Origin: Acetatifactor sp.
GTDB taxonomy: Bacteria; Bacillota; Clostridia; Lachnospirales; Lachnospiraceae
Reading direction: 5' to 3'
Assembly (NCBI GenBank): GCA_024695935.1
Contig: JAILHH010000031.1
Span: 1-62,325 of the forward strand
Length of the DNA: 62,325 nucleotides
Shown piece after piece: positions 51,448 through 59,853 of this stretch. Position 1 is the stretch's first letter. Every line of letters begins with the position of its first letter. Under the pieces are notes generated by a model. The model did no database searches. It saw nothing but the letters and a program-made list of their open reading frames with translations, and was not told where the DNA came from. The position numbers were made by a program, and so were the translations under genes.

Positions 51448-52338
51448 ATGCGTAGCACAATTTCAAATTCATACATAACAGCTGAGATAGACTCTTTCGG
51501 AGCGGAACTCAGATCCATCGTGAGAAACGAGGATAAAAAGGAGTACATGTGGGAGGCGGACCCGAAATTTTGGGGAAAGACTTCGCCCATCCTATTTCCT
51601 GCCATAGGTAAATTCTATGAAGGTGTCTATCGTATCTCGGGCAAAGAATATGAGATGACAAAGCATGGCTTTGCAAGAGACCGTGAGTTTGAGATCGCGG
51701 AGCAGTCGGAGGACAGGATCGTCTACAGACTTAGAAGTGACGAGAAAACACTCAGTGTTTTCCCCTACGAATTTGAACTTAAAGTGGAGTATCTTTTAGA
51801 GGAGGGTAGCATCAGAGAGATCTGGCATCTTCAGAATCTGAGCAAGGAAACCTGTTTCTTTGCCTTTGGAGGACACCCTGCTTTTAGTACAATGGGTGAT
51901 AGAAATGACGCATCTGTCAGGATTTATTCCAGGTCCCCTCTTGAGAAAGCGATCTGTAGCGAGATCAATGTAAAAACAGGGTATCTCACCGGTAAAAAAT
52001 ATGAGGTACCCATGGAAAAGGATCTGATAAAGATCGAGGATCATATTTTTGACAATGATGCCCTGGTGCTTGAAAAACAGGGAGTTTTGGCTGCGGGTAT
52101 CGTGGACAAAGACGGCGAGGAGATCATCCGCCTGGAGGCACCCACCTGTCCCGTGTGGGGCATCTGGTCAGTGGCGGATCCCGGCGCAAAGTATATCTGC
52201 ATTGAACCTTGGTGGGGAATCTGCGATGAGGACGGCTACAAGGGAGATATCGAAAAACATCCTTATATCAACAAGGTACCTGCGGGACGGACCTGGACGG
52301 AAGGTTTCAGACTGGTACCGAATTTAGCTCACAAATAA
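51448..52338 (+). CDS. Aldose 1-epimerase family protein (LacX-like), 296 aa
   Basis: A galactose-mutarotase-like beta-sandwich enzyme that interconverts alpha and beta anomers of sugars. LacX-type hallmarks are AEIDSFGAELRSI, YMWEADPKFWGKTSPILFP, the KHGFARDREF segment with a conserved His, GGHPAFS with the second His, and CIEPWWGICD with a conserved Glu. Length is typical. The substrate is not predictable. GGAGG-like CCGGAGG precedes the ATG. Confidence 0.93.
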   Translation: MRSTISNSYITAEIDSFGAELRSIVRNEDKKEYMWEADPKFWGKTSPILFPAIGKFYEGVYRISGKEYEMTKHGFARDREFEIAEQSEDRIVYRLRSDEKTLSVFPYEFELKVEYLLEEGSIREIWHLQNLSKETCFFAFGGHPAFSTMGDRNDASVRIYSRSPLEKAICSEINVKTGYLTGKKYEVPMEKDLIKIEDHIFDNDALVLEKQGVLAAGIVDKDGEEIIRLEAPTCPVWGIWSVADPGAKYICIEPWWGICDEDGYKGDIEKHPYINKVPAGRTWTEGFRLVPNLAHK

Positions 52339-52358
52339 AATTTCAGGGAGCGGATTGT

Positions 52359-53333
52359 ATGAATTATATCATTATGGATCTGGAGTGGAACCAGAGCAAT
52401 ACCGGCAAGGAGCCCGAGGTTGCGAAGCTTCCCTTTGAAATAATCGAGATCGGTGCGATCAAAATGACGGAAAATCTGGAGATGGTGGGAGAGTTTAATG
52501 AGCTCATAAAACCCAGGGTCTACAGCGAGATGCATCACATCACCAGCAAGCTCATTCATCTGAAAATGCAGGAGCTTGAGAGGGGCAACCCTTTTGAGGA
52601 GGTTATGAAAGCCTTCAGAGAGTGGTGCGGCGATGACTATATGTTCGTGACCTGGGGGCCATTAGACCTCACGGAGCTTCAGAGAAATATTGAGTTTTTC
52701 GGAGTGGAGCCACTGTCGGACGGCCCCATCGGTTTTTTGGATGCCCAAAAGCTTTTCAGTATTGCCTACGAGGATCAAAAATCCAGAAAAGCCCTTGAGT
52801 ATGCCATCGACCTTCTCAAGATAGAGAAAGATATTCCTTTCCACAGAGCTTTCAGCGATGCATATTATACAGCGAAAGTTCTGGCCAGAATGCTGGTGAT
52901 GGACAGGACCGTGGTCCGTTATATTTCATTTGATACTTACCATCCTCCAAAGACCAGAGAGGACGAGATAAAGATCCAGTTTGACAATTACGAGAAGTTT
53001 ATCTCAAGAGCTTTTGACACCAAGGAGGAGGCTTTCTCCGACAATGAGGTTGTGGCAGGAAAGTGCTATTTTTGCCACAAAAACCTGAAAAAGAAGGTAA
53101 AGTGGTTCACTCCAAACGGAAAAAACTACTATTCCATATCCTATTGTGACAAGCACGGATATTTAAAGGGAAAGATCCGCCTCAGAAAAACCTCGGATGA
53201 CAAGGTTTATGTGGTAAAGACCACAAAATTTGTGAACGAAGAGGAAGTGGCAAAGATCGTTCAAAAGAGGGATCACGCAAGAGAACTCAAAAAGAAAAAC
53301 CAGCTCCATATGCGGGAAAAGAACGCAAAATAG
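52359..53333 (+). CDS. DEDDh exonuclease with C-terminal Cys-rich domain (KapD/Eri1-like), 324 aa
   Basis: The nuclease core has Exo I IIMDLEWNQS, Exo II region TWGPLDLTELQ, and Exo III PFHRAFSDAYYTAKV. The WGPxD pattern and spacing resemble the Eri1/KapD-type RNA exonucleases. After residue 215 comes a region with CYFCHK and ISYCDKHGY, a likely C-x2-C...C-x2-H zinc site, and a strongly basic tail suited to RNA binding. It is the last gene of the mecA run. A role in small-RNA or structured-RNA turnover is plausible but not shown. Confidence 0.87.
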   Translation: MNYIIMDLEWNQSNTGKEPEVAKLPFEIIEIGAIKMTENLEMVGEFNELIKPRVYSEMHHITSKLIHLKMQELERGNPFEEVMKAFREWCGDDYMFVTWGPLDLTELQRNIEFFGVEPLSDGPIGFLDAQKLFSIAYEDQKSRKALEYAIDLLKIEKDIPFHRAFSDAYYTAKVLARMLVMDRTVVRYISFDTYHPPKTREDEIKIQFDNYEKFISRAFDTKEEAFSDNEVVAGKCYFCHKNLKKKVKWFTPNGKNYYSISYCDKHGYLKGKIRLRKTSDDKVYVVKTTKFVNEEEVAKIVQKRDHARELKKKNQLHMREKNAK

Positions 53334-53368
53334 AGACCGGAAAAAGAAAAACGGAGGATCTGCTCAAA

Positions 53369-54754
53369 ATGATACAGGGCAGCAGGATTAAAAATATTGT
53401 GGGGGCCGTTGTTTTAGCGGCCCTCTTTATAACGTCTGTTATGGGGTGCGGAGCCATCGAAAAACAAAGCGATTCCGTCACTGTCTCAGAAAATGATGAG
53501 GAAGTATTTGAAAATCAGGAAAGCATAACCTCGGATACGGATGGTTCATTAAGTGACGGTGATGATGTGATTTATCAGGTTGAGGAAGAAGCCTCTGAGG
53601 TTATGGCAGAAGAAAGTGTTTTTGAAAGCGAGGAAGATATTCCAAAGCACGACCCGGTGCATGGGGTATATCTGTCTGCCTATGTGGCGGGGTCATCCGG
53701 CATGATGGAAGAAATCATTTCAAAAATGGATGAATGTGCCATAAATGCCGTGGTGATCGATGTCAAAAACGACGAGGGAAGAGTCACGTTTGAGACAGGT
53801 GGAGAGATGGTGGAGGAACTGGGATCCTGTGAAAAACTTGTCCGCGACATGCCCGCCCTTGTGGATAAACTTCACGAGCATGGAATATATGTCATTGGAA
53901 GGTTCGTTACATTCCGTGAAATGTATCTAAAGAATGTGAAGCCCGAGTGGATGATCAAGGAAAATGGAAAAGTTTATACGGACAAAAAAGGCTTTTGCTG
54001 GATCGATCCCACAAATGAGGATGCATGGAAATACATAGAGGAGATCGCATCCGACTGCATTGACGCAGGCTTTGATGAGATACAGTTTGATTATGTTCGA
54101 TATGGGACCGGCGTAAAAGAAAACATGATAGGCCTTGACGGCGATGGAAAGCAGGCAGCAATCTCTGCATTTGCCGCACATATGGAGGAATTTTTCAAGG
54201 GACTTGGAAAGCCGTTTTCGCTGGATGTGTTTGGAACCGTTATCGGTTCTGACACCGACAGAAAGATAGTGGGTCAGGATTATGCAGGTTTATCACAGTA
54301 TGCGGATTACCTGTCTCCCATGGTTTATCCTTCCCATTACTATGATGGCAGCTATGGCATAAAGTATCCTGATGAAAAGCCCTATGACACTGTGCGTCAT
54401 GCTATGGATGAGTCAAATGAGGTCATTGACGCGGTAAAGGGCGAGGGAAAAGTTGCATTGGCCGCTGTTCGCCCCTGGATCCAGGGATTTACCGCATCAT
54501 ATTTATCCCACTATATTAAATACGGTGGGCAGCAGATAAGGGACCAGATCCTGGCTTCGTACGAGGCCGGCCACGAAGAGTGGCTCATATGGAATCCTTC
54601 ATGCAAATATCCCTGGGAGGAACTTACAGAAGAAAAGCTTCCCCATTTCGAGGAAGCCTATGAAAAAGCATTGCAGGAAAAAGAACTTGATGCTTTAGAA
54701 GCTGAAAAACAAAAGGATGCCGAAACTGTAAGTGCAGGTGATGAAGAAAATTAA
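53369..54754 (+). CDS. DUF4015 putative glycoside hydrolase lipoprotein, 461 aa
   Basis: The signal peptide ends in lipobox SVMGC, followed by a Ser/Glu/Asp-rich linker of about 75 residues. The DUF4015 TIM-barrel-like domain starts at about residue 95 with GVYLSAYVAGSSG. Conserved segments are AVVIDVKNDEGRVTF, IYVIGRFVTFRE, CWIDPTNEDAWKYI, GFDEIQFDYVRY and YLSPMVYPSHY; acidic residues in DVKND and QFDYVRY are catalytic candidates. No substrate has been established for the family. Its stop codon overlaps the stop of the convergent dacF-like gene. Confidence 0.9.
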   Translation: MIQGSRIKNIVGAVVLAALFITSVMGCGAIEKQSDSVTVSENDEEVFENQESITSDTDGSLSDGDDVIYQVEEEASEVMAEESVFESEEDIPKHDPVHGVYLSAYVAGSSGMMEEIISKMDECAINAVVIDVKNDEGRVTFETGGEMVEELGSCEKLVRDMPALVDKLHEHGIYVIGRFVTFREMYLKNVKPEWMIKENGKVYTDKKGFCWIDPTNEDAWKYIEEIASDCIDAGFDEIQFDYVRYGTGVKENMIGLDGDGKQAAISAFAAHMEEFFKGLGKPFSLDVFGTVIGSDTDRKIVGQDYAGLSQYADYLSPMVYPSHYYDGSYGIKYPDEKPYDTVRHAMDESNEVIDAVKGEGKVALAAVRPWIQGFTASYLSHYIKYGGQQIRDQILASYEAGHEEWLIWNPSCKYPWEELTEEKLPHFEEAYEKALQEKELDALEAEKQKDAETVSAGDEEN

Positions 54755-56268
54755 AACCTCAGATCCTTATTGCTTCGCCTGCGAGATTCGGAGCGTTTCC
54801 CTGTGCGGTGCATGGATATTTTTCGGCCATATCCCGAAGAGACTACGGGGCCGCGGTTCCTGCGCTTAAAAATCCGATCCCTTCTCCAGTTCCTGCGGTT
54901 GTTCTTTGTAGAAAACTGATAGCTTCTTAAAAGTTTTATCACAAAGGTGACAAAGATCAGGAAGGCTACGCCAATACCTGTATATTTCAATATCTTTATT
55001 ACATTGATGTAAATGACATTTTCTTCCGATGTATTTTCGGATAAAGTCTTATCTGTGGCATCCTCCGGGGTGCCATTTGTCTTTTCCGGGGTGAAATGCA
55101 CCGGCACCTCACCCACTGTGGCAGAATTGTAGCTGTAGCGTATGACAGCTGCCACATTCGGATCGTTTGAATCATAGGATATTTTTTCCGTGATATCTTC
55201 GGGATCTACGCCTGCAGGCAGTATGATGAAAGCGCCCGGATCGATTGAAAGAATATCCTTTGAGGAACCGAATATATCATTTCCGCTGTAATAGTTTTTC
55301 CCGCTGTCTATTATATATTTTGAATTCGTTTCGGCTATATAAATCTTTTCAAAATTGCTGAATCCGTAATTAAAAAGTGCGATGGTATCTTCATATTGAT
55401 CGGGAGTCTCATCGTTTAAAACTACGCATATAAGCTTCAAACCGTCGTGCTCGGCACAGGAGACCATGGAATATCTCGACACATCGGTATATCCGGTCTT
55501 TACGCCCACCAGGTAATTGTAAGCATAGGTTCCGCCCGGGATTATGGACATCTTGTTGGCATCCATTATCTCGTCCGGCTGTCTGTCGGAAGCGTGGATC
55601 ACCAGCATCGGTGACAGTGTGATATCGCAGAGCATCTGATTATCAAAGAATGCCTTTCCGATCATGGCCAGGTCGTGGGCTGAGGTGTAATGGTTTTCGT
55701 TTGGAAGGCCATTAGGATTTGCAAAATTGGAATCCACGCAGCCAAGTTCTTTTGCGCGTGCGTTCATAAGAGCCGCAAAATCGTCCCAGGAGCCTGAAAT
55801 GTGTCTGGCCAGCCCGTAACAGACTTCGTTGGCGCTTCTTATTAAAATGGCATTCAGGCATTCTTCCACAGTGAGGCTCTCGCCCACATCTATGGCGATG
55901 TTATTGGAATCTCTTGGGATCCCGAAGATGTCATCATGTTCAAAGGTAACGATTTCATCCAGATTGCACTTTTCAGTGGCGATCAAAGTAGTCAGGATCT
56001 TGGTGGTGCTGGCCGGGTACTCTTTTGCATGAATGTTTTTTTCATATAGTATGGTACCGGTGTTTGCTTCTAACAAAATGGCAGATTCCGCACCCACAAG
56101 AGGCCCCTGAGGCCAATCCTGGATCTCGTTTGATTCCACTGTTATCTCTTTGTGGGCAGCGACGCGTTCCTCAGGCGTTTCTGCGAAAGCGGTTATTGAA
56201 TTGTAAGCAGTTGATCCGGCCATGATCGCAAGGGCGGTAAGGCCGGAGATAAGTCGGAATTTTTTCAT
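54751..56268 (-). CDS. DacF-like D-Ala-D-Ala carboxypeptidase with C-terminal membrane anchor, 505 aa
   Basis: A second S11 penicillin-binding protein. A signal peptide covers about residues 1-29. Catalytic motifs are complete: SxxK in PASTTKILTTL, SxN in RSANEVCYGLA and KTG in GVKTGYTDVS. The C-terminal part has a PBP5-type beta domain, then one transmembrane helix (VAFLIFVTFVIKLL) and a strongly basic cytoplasmic tail with many Arg. That basic tail after a helix is unusual for DacF and could anchor near nucleic acid or membrane. The ATG at 56268 has no Shine-Dalgarno; a promoter places +1 on its A. An ATG at 56286 is in frame but lies within that promoter. Confidence 0.92.
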   Translation of the reverse strand: MKKFRLISGLTALAIMAGSTAYNSITAFAETPEERVAAHKEITVESNEIQDWPQGPLVGAESAILLEANTGTILYEKNIHAKEYPASTTKILTTLIATEKCNLDEIVTFEHDDIFGIPRDSNNIAIDVGESLTVEECLNAILIRSANEVCYGLARHISGSWDDFAALMNARAKELGCVDSNFANPNGLPNENHYTSAHDLAMIGKAFFDNQMLCDITLSPMLVIHASDRQPDEIMDANKMSIIPGGTYAYNYLVGVKTGYTDVSRYSMVSCAEHDGLKLICVVLNDETPDQYEDTIALFNYGFSNFEKIYIAETNSKYIIDSGKNYYSGNDIFGSSKDILSIDPGAFIILPAGVDPEDITEKISYDSNDPNVAAVIRYSYNSATVGEVPVHFTPEKTNGTPEDATDKTLSENTSEENVIYINVIKILKYTGIGVAFLIFVTFVIKLLRSYQFSTKNNRRNWRRDRIFKRRNRGPVVSSGYGRKISMHRTGKRSESRRRSNKDLRF

Positions 56269-56274
56269 AAGTCT

Positions 56275-56302
56275 ATAATACATCAAGGCGGGTTTTTATC
56301 AA
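56275..56302 (-). promoter_or_regulatory. dacF promoter predicting a leaderless mRNA
   Basis: On the minus strand TTGATA (56302-56297) and TATTAT (56280-56275) are separated by 16 bases. AGACTT follows, then ATG, so +1 would be the A of the start codon. No ribosome site is visible. Confidence 0.6.
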
Positions 56303-56331
56303 ATCAAAATAGGGATTTTTAAGAATTTTAT

Positions 56332-56366
56332 AAAAAAAGAAGCTTCCGGACTAAGCCGAAAGCCTC
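56332..56366 (-). terminator. Terminator of the repeat lipoprotein gene
   Basis: On the minus strand GAGGCTTTCGG pairs with CCGGAAGCTTC (two G-T pairs) across a 6-base loop, followed by seven T. The interval between it and the gene (56367-56484) holds nothing else that I can see. Confidence 0.9.
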
Positions 56367-56484
56367 TGATTTTGAAAATAAATATTCAATATGAAATTTT
56401 TAGAAGTAAAAGCTGTCATATCAAAGCCTTAATGAATTCAAGCAAAACAAAGAAGTAAAAACAGGCTTTATTACTTAAAAAGGA

Positions 56485-56826
56485 TTATTCCTCTACAGCT
56501 TCCTCAGCATCCTCAGCAACTTCCTCAGTTGCCTCTTCAGCTGCATCCTCAGCAACCTCTTCAGCATCCTCAGTTACTTCCTCAGCTGCGTCTTCAACAA
56601 CTTCCTCAGCGTCCTCAGCAACTTCCTCAGCTGCATCTTCAACAACTTCCTCAGCGTCCTCAGCAACTTCCTCAGCTGCGTCTTCAACTACAGCCTCAGC
56701 GTCCTCAGCTACAGCCTCAGTTGTCTCCTCAACTGCTGTCTCAGCAGCTGCATCAGCCTGACCACATGCTGTAAGTGATGCGAATGTAAGTGTACCAACA
56801 AGTAATGCTACTACTAATTTCTTCAT
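56485..56826 (-). CDS. Acidic lipoprotein with 15-residue repeats, 113 aa
   Basis: A signal peptide ends in lipobox SLTAC. The remaining 90 residues consist almost only of Ala, Glu, Asp, Val and Thr. The unit AEEVAEDAEEVVEDA (15 residues, 45 bp in DNA) is present about four to five times, with the terminal copies degenerate. The hydrophobic Val/Ala positions recur so that one face of a long helix stays non-polar, which suggests a coiled-coil or extended acidic stalk attached to the outer leaflet. No enzymatic part exists. GGAGG precedes the ATG, and a near-consensus promoter lies upstream, so it is probably abundant. Function unknown. Confidence 0.85.
   Translation of the reverse strand: MKKLVVALLVGTLTFASLTACGQADAAAETAVEETTEAVAEDAEAVVEDAAEEVAEDAEEVVEDAAEEVAEDAEEVVEDAAEEVTEDAEEVAEDAAEEATEEVAEDAEEAVEE
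56550..56715 (-). repeat. 45-bp coding tandem repeat
   Basis: The same 45-base unit is phased at 56581, 56626 and 56671 (first bases of CTCAGCTGC on the plus strand), with flanking diverged copies. It encodes the 15-residue units of the lipoprotein and is prone to copy-number change. Confidence 0.85.
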
Positions 56827-56893
56827 AATTTTTTTCCTCCTGTGTACGGGCATTTATTATGTTTTTAGATTATGTCGCTCGTCACAAGTTCGT

Positions 56894-56922
56894 ATCATAG
56901 GACTTTTCACAACGGATGTCAA
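56894..56922 (-). promoter_or_regulatory. Promoter of the repeat lipoprotein gene
   Basis: On the minus strand TTGACA (56922-56917) and TATGAT (56899-56894) are 17 bases apart, 11 of 12 consensus positions. The leader would be about 60 bases. The -10 and adjacent spacer contain AAAAGTCCTATGA, which is also present in the 32-bp-period repeats at 48136-48221. Confidence 0.82.
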
Positions 56923-57033
56923 TAGTTTTTGTATGAATTTAACAAAGTCTTAATGTAAAATTTATACAAAAAGCGTTTGGACGTGTTGTGGACAATCGCT
57001 AAAAGCAGGGAGTTTTCGCCGTATTTCAATAAT

Positions 57034-57062
57034 TTGACAAAGGGGTATAAATAAAGTAAATT
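57034..57062 (+). promoter_or_regulatory. Candidate promoter of trmB
   Basis: TTGACA (57034-57039) is followed at 17 bases by TAAATT (57057-57062). The -35 is perfect and the -10 poor. Confidence 0.45.
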
Positions 57063-57093
57063 TGTTTGTATAAAGATAGCGAGGAAATACAAT

Positions 57094-57738
57094 ATGAGAC
57101 TTAGAAATATAACCGGTTCGCGGGAGGTGATCGCGGACAGCGACTACGTGGTCCACGAGGATATACTCACTTCATGTCCCGGAACATGGCATGAAATTTT
57201 TGGAAACCATGATCCCATCAGGATTGAGATAGGCATGGGAAAAGGACAGTTTATCCACACCCTGGCAAAACAGAACCCGGATGTTAACTACGTGGGGATA
57301 GAGAAATATTCAAGTGTATTACTGAGAGCCATTCAAAAGATGGAGCAGGAAGAACTTCCGAATCTGAAATTCATCCGCATGGATGCGGAGATCATAGATG
57401 AGGTCTTCGGAAAGGGAGAAGTTGACAGGATATATCTCAATTTCTCGGATCCATGGCCAAAGGACCGACATGCAAAAAGGCGTCTTCCATCCAGACAGTT
57501 TCTGGAAAGATATGACAGGATCCTCAAAAAAGACGGCATCATAGAATTTAAGACTGACAACAGAGAACTCTTTGATTTTGCACTGGAAGAGCTGGAGCCC
57601 GCCGGATGGAAGGCGGACGCGGTGACTTTTGACCTCCATTCCAATGAGGAAATGATGGTGGGAAACGTCATGACGGAGTATGAGGAAAAATTCTCATCCA
57701 TGGGTAATCCCATCTGCAAATATATCATCAGAAGATAG
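57094..57738 (+). CDS. trmB: tRNA (guanine-N7-)-methyltransferase TrmB, 214 aa
   Basis: A Rossmann-fold SAM-dependent enzyme that makes m7G46 in the variable loop of tRNAs. Hallmarks are IEIGMGKGQFIHTLA (SAM motif I), VGIEKYSSVLLRA, LNFSDPWPKDRHAKRRL (the diagnostic DPWPK block), and FKTDNRELFDFAL near the C-terminus. Length is typical. GCGAGG lies before the ATG. Confidence 0.96.
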   Translation: MRLRNITGSREVIADSDYVVHEDILTSCPGTWHEIFGNHDPIRIEIGMGKGQFIHTLAKQNPDVNYVGIEKYSSVLLRAIQKMEQEELPNLKFIRMDAEIIDEVFGKGEVDRIYLNFSDPWPKDRHAKRRLPSRQFLERYDRILKKDGIIEFKTDNRELFDFALEELEPAGWKADAVTFDLHSNEEMMVGNVMTEYEEKFSSMGNPICKYIIRR

Positions 57739-57780
57739 TTTCGAGATTACCTGTTCTATTTTTATAAAAAGGAGCAAATC

Positions 57781-59316
57781 GTGAAGAAAAACAGTAAATG
57801 GAAAAAAATAATGCTGCCTTTATTGGCAGCTCTTGCGCTTAGCTTGAGCGCATGCGGCACGGAAAAAACTGCAGACAACGAGACACTTAATGAAAATGCG
57901 GCTGACACAGATGAAGGAAATGATGAAAACTTTAGCTCCCCCGAGGATTTCGTGGAGGAGCCCGAAACCGTTGAAGGCGGCAGCGAAGAGTTTGCAGTGG
58001 ACAAGATCGACAGAAGCGATGAAGGATATGAACTTGTCTGGAGCGATGAATTTGACGGAGATACCCTTGATACCACGAAATGGTGCGCAATGCACGGAAA
58101 CGGCAGAGACTACGGCATAGAGGACTGGGGAAACAGCGAGCAGGAATACTACTCTGCAGACAATATAACGGTAGAAGACGGAAAACTGGTGATCACGATC
58201 AAATATGAGGATATGGGCGGAAAGCATTTCACATCCGGAAGACTTCGTACCATGACCGATGACGGGGAGCCCCTTTTTGCTACTACCTACGGCAGAGTTG
58301 AGGCAAAGATCCGTATGACAGGAACCGACGGAATCTGGCCTGCATTCTGGATGCTTCCCGTGGATTCTTCGATCTATGGCACATGGGCGGCTTCGGGTGA
58401 GCTTGATATCATGGAGGCCATGGGCAGACTTCATGGCAAGATCGGCGGAACGGCCCACTACGGCAAGATCTGGCCGGAAAATGTTTACAGTACGGCGGAT
58501 TTTAATTTCCCTGAAGGGACGGACATAACCGATTACCATACCTATTCCATGGAATGGACACCTGAATTTATCAAGTGGTATGTGGACGATCAATGCTATT
58601 CCACTTTGCAAAAGTGGTATGCCCAGGGCGATAAGAGCACAGTACCCTATAAATCTCCCGCGCCTTTTGACGTTCCTTTTTATATTATCCTGAACGTTGC
58701 GGTCGGTGGAACCTTTGATCCTGTGGGAGTTCCCACAGAGAGGTCATTACCTGCAGGCATGGAAGTGGATTTTGTCAGAGTCTTCCAAAAGACAGATGGA
58801 TATGAAACTGACACACCGGTGAAGGTGGATTACGGCATTGAAAAGATCAAACCCACGGGTCACATGGTTTACAATGACACCTTCGATGAAGGCGAGGACA
58901 GGCTGGCATTCTGGACCGTGGAAGGACTGGATGCAAAGGTGGATGATCTTAAAGAGACTTCCACCGGGGAGGCTGATTATTCAAGAGCCGTAGACCTCTC
59001 ACTTAAAGAGGGCGAGACAGAGGCCGGAAGCATATATCAGGATGGTATTGTCATGGAGGCCGGCAAAAAATACGGTCTTGCATTTAATATCCACGCGTCA
59101 GAGCAGACATTTTTCAGAGTGACATTTACAGGATCCGATGGTACAGTATATATAGATGAGGAGATGGAAGTGCCCAGTGTAGAGGGTATGCGTACTCTCA
59201 AATACACAACGGAATATCAGGGGGAAGAAAATGAGGAAGATGCAGAGCTTCGCTTTTATGTTGGCGAAGGTGGCACAATAAGCCTTGACTCTGTGGTTTA
59301 TACAGCTATAAAATAA
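57781..59316 (+). CDS. GH16 beta-1,3(4)-glucanase lipoprotein with C-terminal CBM-like domain, 511 aa
   Basis: A surface laminarinase/lichenase-type enzyme. The start codon is GTG, after AAAGGAGC. The signal peptide ends in lipobox LSLSAC, followed by an acidic linker. The GH16 domain (about 80-335) begins YELVWSDEFDG and has the catalytic ELDIME (Glu207, Asp209, Glu212) in ASGELDIMEAMG, with the GIWPAFWMLP strand before it. The C-terminal 150 residues (NDTFDEGEDRLAFWTVEG, ISLDSVVY) form a CBM4/9-like jelly roll. With the GH5 lipoprotein it indicates beta-glucan attack at the cell surface. The presence of the extra Met in ELDIMEAMG places it in the beta-bulge laminarinase group. Confidence 0.94.
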   Translation: MKKNSKWKKIMLPLLAALALSLSACGTEKTADNETLNENAADTDEGNDENFSSPEDFVEEPETVEGGSEEFAVDKIDRSDEGYELVWSDEFDGDTLDTTKWCAMHGNGRDYGIEDWGNSEQEYYSADNITVEDGKLVITIKYEDMGGKHFTSGRLRTMTDDGEPLFATTYGRVEAKIRMTGTDGIWPAFWMLPVDSSIYGTWAASGELDIMEAMGRLHGKIGGTAHYGKIWPENVYSTADFNFPEGTDITDYHTYSMEWTPEFIKWYVDDQCYSTLQKWYAQGDKSTVPYKSPAPFDVPFYIILNVAVGGTFDPVGVPTERSLPAGMEVDFVRVFQKTDGYETDTPVKVDYGIEKIKPTGHMVYNDTFDEGEDRLAFWTVEGLDAKVDDLKETSTGEADYSRAVDLSLKEGETEAGSIYQDGIVMEAGKKYGLAFNIHASEQTFFRVTFTGSDGTVYIDEEMEVPSVEGMRTLKYTTEYQGEENEEDAELRFYVGEGGTISLDSVVYTAIK

Positions 59317-59346
59317 CTCATTAACAGCTATCAGGAGGTAAAGAAA

Positions 59347-59664
59347 ATGGAACATGTTTTTACAGCAGAGAATTTTGAAGCAGAAGTTTTAAAAGCAGAT
59401 TTACCTGTTTTGGTTGATTTTTATGCAGACTGGTGCGGTCCTTGCAAGATGATGGCACCTGTTGTTGCGCAGATGGCCGAAAAATATGACGGCAAGCTTA
59501 AAGTAGGCAAACTCAATGTAGATGACAGCGGAATGATCGCTCAGCAATACAAAGTAATGAGCATCCCCACATTCATCATCTTCAAGAACGGCGAGGCCGT
59601 AAACACTTCTATCGGTGCGGTAAGTCCTGCCGAATTTGAAGAGACAATCACAAAGTTTATCTGA
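59347..59664 (+). CDS. trxA: Thioredoxin, 105 aa
   Basis: The cytoplasmic dithiol-disulphide carrier. The redox motif WCGPC (residues 29-33) lies in YADWCGPCKMMAPV, and the cis-proline is in SIPTFIIFKNGE. The protein is complete, with no signal peptide. AGGAGG lies before the ATG. It follows the GH16 gene by 30 bases without an intervening terminator, so it may be co-transcribed with it. Confidence 0.97.
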   Translation: MEHVFTAENFEAEVLKADLPVLVDFYADWCGPCKMMAPVVAQMAEKYDGKLKVGKLNVDDSGMIAQQYKVMSIPTFIIFKNGEAVNTSIGAVSPAEFEETITKFI

Positions 59665-59695
59665 TTTGAAATGAAAGTATAGTATATTGAGGTCA

Positions 59696-59733
59696 AGCAG
59701 CCGGGAAAAATGTGCATCCCGGCTGCTCTTTTT
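59696..59733 (+). terminator. Terminator of trxA
   Basis: A perfect 11-bp stem, AGCAGCCGGGA with TCCCGGCTGCT, has a 10-base loop and is followed by CTTTTT. Confidence 0.93.
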
Positions 59734-59853
59734 ATGAAGTCCACAGAATAACACTTTTGCAAAGGAAAAGGCCGGCGGTTTGTAGTGTTGGGACGGGAAG
59801 TATGATATGATGGAGAAAGTAACGGAAAGATAAATCGACATTTGGGGGATGAC

